From contig NZ_JABCPZ010000080.1 in assembly GCF_013283785.1 (NCBI RefSeq), positions 1 through 42,293 of the forward strand: 42,293 nucleotides of DNA, read 5' to 3'. Origin of the DNA: Nonomuraea antri. Its GTDB lineage: Bacteria > Actinomycetota > Actinomycetes > Streptosporangiales > Streptosporangiaceae. Below are positions 39,107 to 42,293 of the stretch, piece by piece. The position numbers were made by a program, and so were the translations under genes. The notes under the pieces are model-generated. The model searched no databases. It saw only the letters and a list, made by a program, of their open reading frames with translations, and was not told the DNA's origin. The number at the start of each line of letters is the position of its first letter. The stretch's first letter is position 1.

Positions 39107-40531
39107 ATGAACAGCGTCCTGGTGGCGTCCAATCGCGGGCCGGTCTCCTTCACCGTCCCCGAGGACGGCGTGCTGACGATGAAGCGCGGCGGCGGTGGCC
39201 TGGTGTCCGGGCTGTCCGGCGTGGCCAAGGACGAGGGCGTCCTGTGGGTGTGCGCCGCGTTGTCCGACGGCGACCGCAGCGCCGTGCGCCAGGCCCCCGG
39301 CGGCCGGCTCGACCAGGCCGGCTACGACACCGGCGCGCTGCGCATGCTGGACATCCCGCCCGCGACGTTCCACCGGGCCTACAACGCGGTGGCCAACTCG
39401 ACGTTGTGGTTCGTCAACCACCTGCTCTACGACATCCCGAACGCGCCGAACTTCGACACCAGGTTCCGCCGCGAGTGGGAGTCGTACCGCGACTACAACG
39501 GGGCGTTCGCGCTGGCCCTGGCCGAGGAGGCCGGGCACGGCGCGCGCGTGATGGTGCAGGACTACCATCTCACGCTCACCCCGGCCATGCTCCGCGCCGA
39601 GCGGCCCGACCTGCGCATCGCGCACTTCAGCCACACGCCGTGGGCGCCGCCGGAGTACTACTCGCTGCTGCCCGACGACGTGGGCCGCGAGGTGCTCGAA
39701 GGCATCCTGGGCGCCGACCGCGCCGGGTTCCTGACCGAGCGGTGGGCGCAGGCGTTCATGGACTGCTGCCAGGCGGTGCTGGGCGCGCGGGTCGACCGCG
39801 ACGGGCGCAGCGTGACGCACGAGGGCAAGACGACCCGCGTCGGCGTGCACGCGCTCGGCGTCGACGGCGACGCGCTGTGGGAGCGCGCGGCCGAGCCCGA
39901 CGTGATCTCGCACCTGACCGCGCTCAGGGACCAGGTCGGCGACCGCAAGCTGATCGTCCGCATCGACCGCACCGAGCTGTCCAAGAACATCGTGCGCGGC
40001 CTGCTGGCCTACCGCGAGTTCCTGGCCGCGCACCCGGAGTGGCACGGGCGCGTGGTGCACCTGGCCTTCGCCTACCCGAGCCGGCACGACCTGCCCGAAT
40101 ACCGCGAGTACACCGCAGCGGTGCAGCGCTGCGCCAAGGCGATCGAGGACGAATTCGCCACGGAAGACTGGGACCCGCTGATTCTCAACGTCAACGACGA
40201 CTACCCGCGCTCGCTGGCCGCCTACCGGCTGGCCGACGTGCTGCTGGTCAACCCGATACGCGACGGCATGAACCTGGTGGCCAAGGAGGGCCCGATCCTG
40301 TCGGAGCACTGCGCGCTGGTGTTGTCACGTGAGGCGGGAGCGGCGGCCGAGCTGGGGCCGTACGCGCTCATGGTCAACCCGTACGACGTGACGGGCACGG
40401 CCGCGGCCCTGCACCGGGCGCTGATGATGCCGCAGGACGAGCGCCGCCGCCGGCGCGACCTGCTGGCCGCCGCGGCCACCGCGCTGCCGCCGCAGAAGTG
40501 GCTGGCGGCTCAGCTCGATGCCCTGGTTTAG
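39107..40531 (+). CDS. otsA: Alpha,alpha-trehalose-phosphate synthase (GT20)
   Basis: A 474-aa glycosyltransferase that joins UDP- or GDP-glucose to glucose-6-phosphate. The glycine loop KRGGGGLVSGLSGV lies near residue 25; then VMVQDYHLTLTPAMLR, IAHFSHTPWAPPEYY, RIDRTELSKNIVRGLLAYREFL (the VDRLDYSKGI equivalent, with changed residues) and NPIRDGMNLVAKEG (acceptor and nucleotide site). AAGGAG precedes the ATG. No otsB phosphatase follows. The changed Lys-region motif is shared by actinomycete enzymes, as I recall, but a related phosphate-sugar product is possible. Confidence 0.88.
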   Translation: MNSVLVASNRGPVSFTVPEDGVLTMKRGGGGLVSGLSGVAKDEGVLWVCAALSDGDRSAVRQAPGGRLDQAGYDTGALRMLDIPPATFHRAYNAVANSTLWFVNHLLYDIPNAPNFDTRFRREWESYRDYNGAFALALAEEAGHGARVMVQDYHLTLTPAMLRAERPDLRIAHFSHTPWAPPEYYSLLPDDVGREVLEGILGADRAGFLTERWAQAFMDCCQAVLGARVDRDGRSVTHEGKTTRVGVHALGVDGDALWERAAEPDVISHLTALRDQVGDRKLIVRIDRTELSKNIVRGLLAYREFLAAHPEWHGRVVHLAFAYPSRHDLPEYREYTAAVQRCAKAIEDEFATEDWDPLILNVNDDYPRSLAAYRLADVLLVNPIRDGMNLVAKEGPILSEHCALVLSREAGAAAELGPYALMVNPYDVTGTAAALHRALMMPQDERRRRRDLLAAAATALPPQKWLAAQLDALV

Positions 40532-40573
40532 CATTAAAGGCATACTTTTCACCCTTTATGCGGGAGTTGCCGG
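40531..40573. promoter_or_regulatory. AT-rich dyad before the MFS gene
   Basis: Between otsA and the MFS gene, GCATTAAAGG and CCCTTTATGC form an imperfect inverted repeat with an 11-base loop. It is much more AT-rich than its surroundings and may combine a weak terminator for otsA with an operator for the transporter. Confidence 0.4.
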
Positions 40574-41743
40574 GTGTCCACGGTCGCAGCACGCGTCAGG
40601 CTGGTCAGAGACCGGCCCACCTGGCTGATCTACCTGCAACTCGGCGTCTTCGCCACCTACCTGTACGGCCTGAGCGCCGCGCTGCCACTGCTGCGCGCCG
40701 ACCAGCAGACCTCGGCCACCGTCGCCGGGCTGCACGGCAGTGCCATGGCCGTGGGCAGCATCGTGGCCGGGCTCTCGCTGCCCCTGCTCACCAGGCGGTT
40801 CGGCAGGCGCGCGGCGAGCTGGGTCGGCGTCGCCGGCACCAACGCGGGCGTGCTCATGATCGCCGCCACCTCCGCACTGCCGCTCACGCTGCTCGGGTAC
40901 TTCCTCGGCAGCACGTTCGGCTGCCTGATGCTCTACGCCGGCATGGCCGCGCTCAGCGACCACCACGGCCCGGCAGGACCTGCCGCGATCAGCGAGGCCA
41001 ACGCGGTCGGCGTGGTGGTCGGCATGGGGGTGACGTTCGCGCTCAGCGAGGTCGCCCAGAGCGCGCTCGGCTGGCGGGCCGCACTGCTGATCACGCCGCT
41101 CGTGAGCGTGCTGCTCGCGCTGACCATGGGCCGGGTGTGGGCCCCCGACACCGTCGCGACGGACGGCGGGGCGGCCGGCGAGCGGCCGGTCGCGCCGCTC
41201 GGCTGGCGCTTCCACGTGGCCGGGTTCGTCCTGTTCTGCTGCGTGGCGCTGGAGTTCTGCTTCAACCTGTGGGCGGCCGAGCTGTTCTCGGTCAGTACCG
41301 GGCTGAGCCCGGAGACCGCGGCCACCGCGCTGACCGCGTTCGTGGCCGGGATGGCGCTCGGCAGGTTCGGCGGCGCGCAACTCGCGCTGCGCCTGCCGCC
41401 GGTGCCGCTGTTCGCCGGCGCGCTGGCCGTGACGGCCGCGGGCTGGCTGGTGTTCTGGGCCAGCGCCCAGCCCGTGTTGTCGTACGCCGGGCTGGTGCTC
41501 AGCGGGCTGGGCGTGGCGCTGCACTTCCCGCTGGCGCTGGCCGCGCTGATCGATCACTCGGGAGCCAGGACCGACCGGGCCGCGGCCGCCTCGCCCATCT
41601 GGGGCGGCGCCGCCATGGCCGCGGGCCCGCTGCTGCTCGGCGCGCTCGCCGACGGCTTCGGCACCAGGACCGCGTTCGTGCTGGTCCCGGTACTCGTGTG
41701 CCTGGCCGTCGGCGGGCTGCTCACTTCCAGTCGGCGTACTTGA
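40574..41743 (+). CDS. MFS transporter
   Basis: A 389-aa protein with 12 membrane segments. The N-terminal half has GLSAALPLLRADQQTSATVAGLHGSAMAVGSIVAG and LLTRRFGRRAASW (the MFS loop). The C-terminal half repeats the pattern (LTAFVAGMALGRFGGAQLALRL). GTG start after CGGGAG. Substrate unknown. It ends 23 bases inside the next, convergent gene. Confidence 0.88.
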   Translation: MSTVAARVRLVRDRPTWLIYLQLGVFATYLYGLSAALPLLRADQQTSATVAGLHGSAMAVGSIVAGLSLPLLTRRFGRRAASWVGVAGTNAGVLMIAATSALPLTLLGYFLGSTFGCLMLYAGMAALSDHHGPAGPAAISEANAVGVVVGMGVTFALSEVAQSALGWRAALLITPLVSVLLALTMGRVWAPDTVATDGGAAGERPVAPLGWRFHVAGFVLFCCVALEFCFNLWAAELFSVSTGLSPETAATALTAFVAGMALGRFGGAQLALRLPPVPLFAGALAVTAAGWLVFWASAQPVLSYAGLVLSGLGVALHFPLALAALIDHSGARTDRAAAASPIWGGAAMAAGPLLLGALADGFGTRTAFVLVPVLVCLAVGGLLTSSRRT

Positions 41744-42293
41744 CCGCGTCGGCCAGTCCGGGCGTGCGCCACTGGTCGACGACCAGGATCTTGCTCGTCG
41801 GCAGGAACCACTCGCGCTGCACGTAGCGGGACTTCACCGTGCCGTTGTCCATGGAGATGCAGGTGGCGTTCCAGGCCCGGTAGCTCGCCTTGTGCCCGGC
41901 GCCGAACTGGCGCAGGCCCTTCTCGCCCTTGGTGCTGACGAGCTGGCCCCACTTGCGGTTGTGCGGGCACGGCTGCACGTCGGTGGCCGGGTAGAAGGGC
42001 CGGCTGCCGGTGTACGGGCTGAACAGCTCGTTGCCCTCCTTGATGGCCTTGGGGCCGAGCAGCCAGAAGCTGTCGCACTCGGATTCGCCGTACCAGCCCT
42101 TGGGCCTGGCGCACTTGCCGGTGACGACGCGCACCCAGTCGGTGCTGATGCGGTAGACCCGCCATTCGATCGGGATGTAGAGCGTCGCACCGCGGAACTT
42201 GAGCTCCTGAGCGGTGGACGCGGTGGCGGAGGCGGTGGCGGAGGCGGTGGCGGTGGCGGGAACCGGGGCCGACACGAGGACGGCCGCCGCCAC
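41721..42293 (-). CDS. Secreted hypothetical protein, 5' end beyond the window
   Basis: At least 190 residues, open to the right edge. The visible start AAVLVSAPVPATATAS looks like the end of a signal peptide followed by an Ala/Thr/Ser repeat (ATASATAS). The mature part has five Cys (e.g. GKCARPKGWYGESECDSF, VQPCPHN, NATCISM) and is rich in Trp and Tyr. No known domain. Its 3' end overlaps the MFS gene by 23 bases. Confidence 0.65.
   Translation of the reverse strand: MAAAVLVSAPVPATATASATASATASTAQELKFRGATLYIPIEWRVYRISTDWVRVVTGKCARPKGWYGESECDSFWLLGPKAIKEGNELFSPYTGSRPFYPATDVQPCPHNRKWGQLVSTKGEKGLRQFGAGHKASYRAWNATCISMDNGTVKSRYVQREWFLPTSKILVVDQWRTPGLADAVKYADWK

Noticed and set aside
1..42293. CRISPR array, prophage or biosynthetic gene cluster
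   Set aside because: No regularly spaced repeats, phage structural genes or multi-enzyme synthases are seen; the acyl-CoA ligase stands alone.
1..42293. tRNA or rRNA genes
   Set aside because: No cloverleaf with a GGTTCGAATCC-like T arm and no rRNA sequence was recognised on either strand.

Overview
The window is very GC-rich DNA with dense genes, frequent GTG starts and many starts that look leaderless. Its families (DUF2530, DUF3027, sacsin-type ATPase protein, XPB helicase with a separate Helicase_C_3 partner, HelD-class ATPase, ECF41 sigma factor, stand-alone GroEL2 with CIRCE) point to a filamentous actinomycete, probably Streptosporangiales (Nonomuraea-like) or a relative. This is inferred from gene content, not from a database match. 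Apart from one IS1182-type transposase cut by the left edge, it looks like chromosomal core sequence with a few lineage-specific insertions. I see no rRNA, tRNA, CRISPR array or prophage.

Left part (1-14.1 kb): the transposase fragment, an ECF41 sigma factor, a secreted beta-propeller-like protein divergent from an aldo/keto reductase across an 18-bp MerR-type palindrome, a LigT-type RNA phosphodiesterase, an MFS exporter with its MarR regulator, an NCS2 purine permease divergent from a DUF2530 protein, a secreted S33 peptidase lipoprotein, a nitroreductase/HxlR divergent pair with palindromic operators, a partly decayed stretch (about 11.54-12.1 kb), an RDD membrane protein, and a thioesterase whose N-terminus is a 42-bp minisatellite.

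Middle (14.1-31.5 kb): a 1008-aa sacsin-type ATPase protein, DUF3027, MFS transporter, cold-shock-domain protein, HAD phosphatase, membrane proteins, TetR regulator, then the Helicase_C_3/WYL protein and the XPB helicase, which usually belong together but are here separated by a STAND-like NTPase, an acyl-CoA ligase and a small membrane protein.

Right part (31.5-42.3 kb): HelD-class RNA-polymerase-recycling ATPase, a PEBP protein, groEL2 with two CIRCE elements, cspA, then a two-gene operon of a threonine-synthase-like PLP enzyme and a MoaD/ThiS-type sulfur carrier, preceded by an unmistakable SAM-I riboswitch. An ECF-like sigma factor, trehalose-6-phosphate synthase, an MFS transporter and a partial secreted protein follow.

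The most interesting unit is the SAM-riboswitch/thrC-like/moaD-like operon (36.7-38.4 kb). A SAM OFF-switch makes little sense for threonine synthesis, but good sense if the pair makes homocysteine from O-phosphohomoserine using a protein thiocarboxylate, by analogy with CysM/CysO. That function is a hypothesis; the riboswitch and gene order are seen directly.
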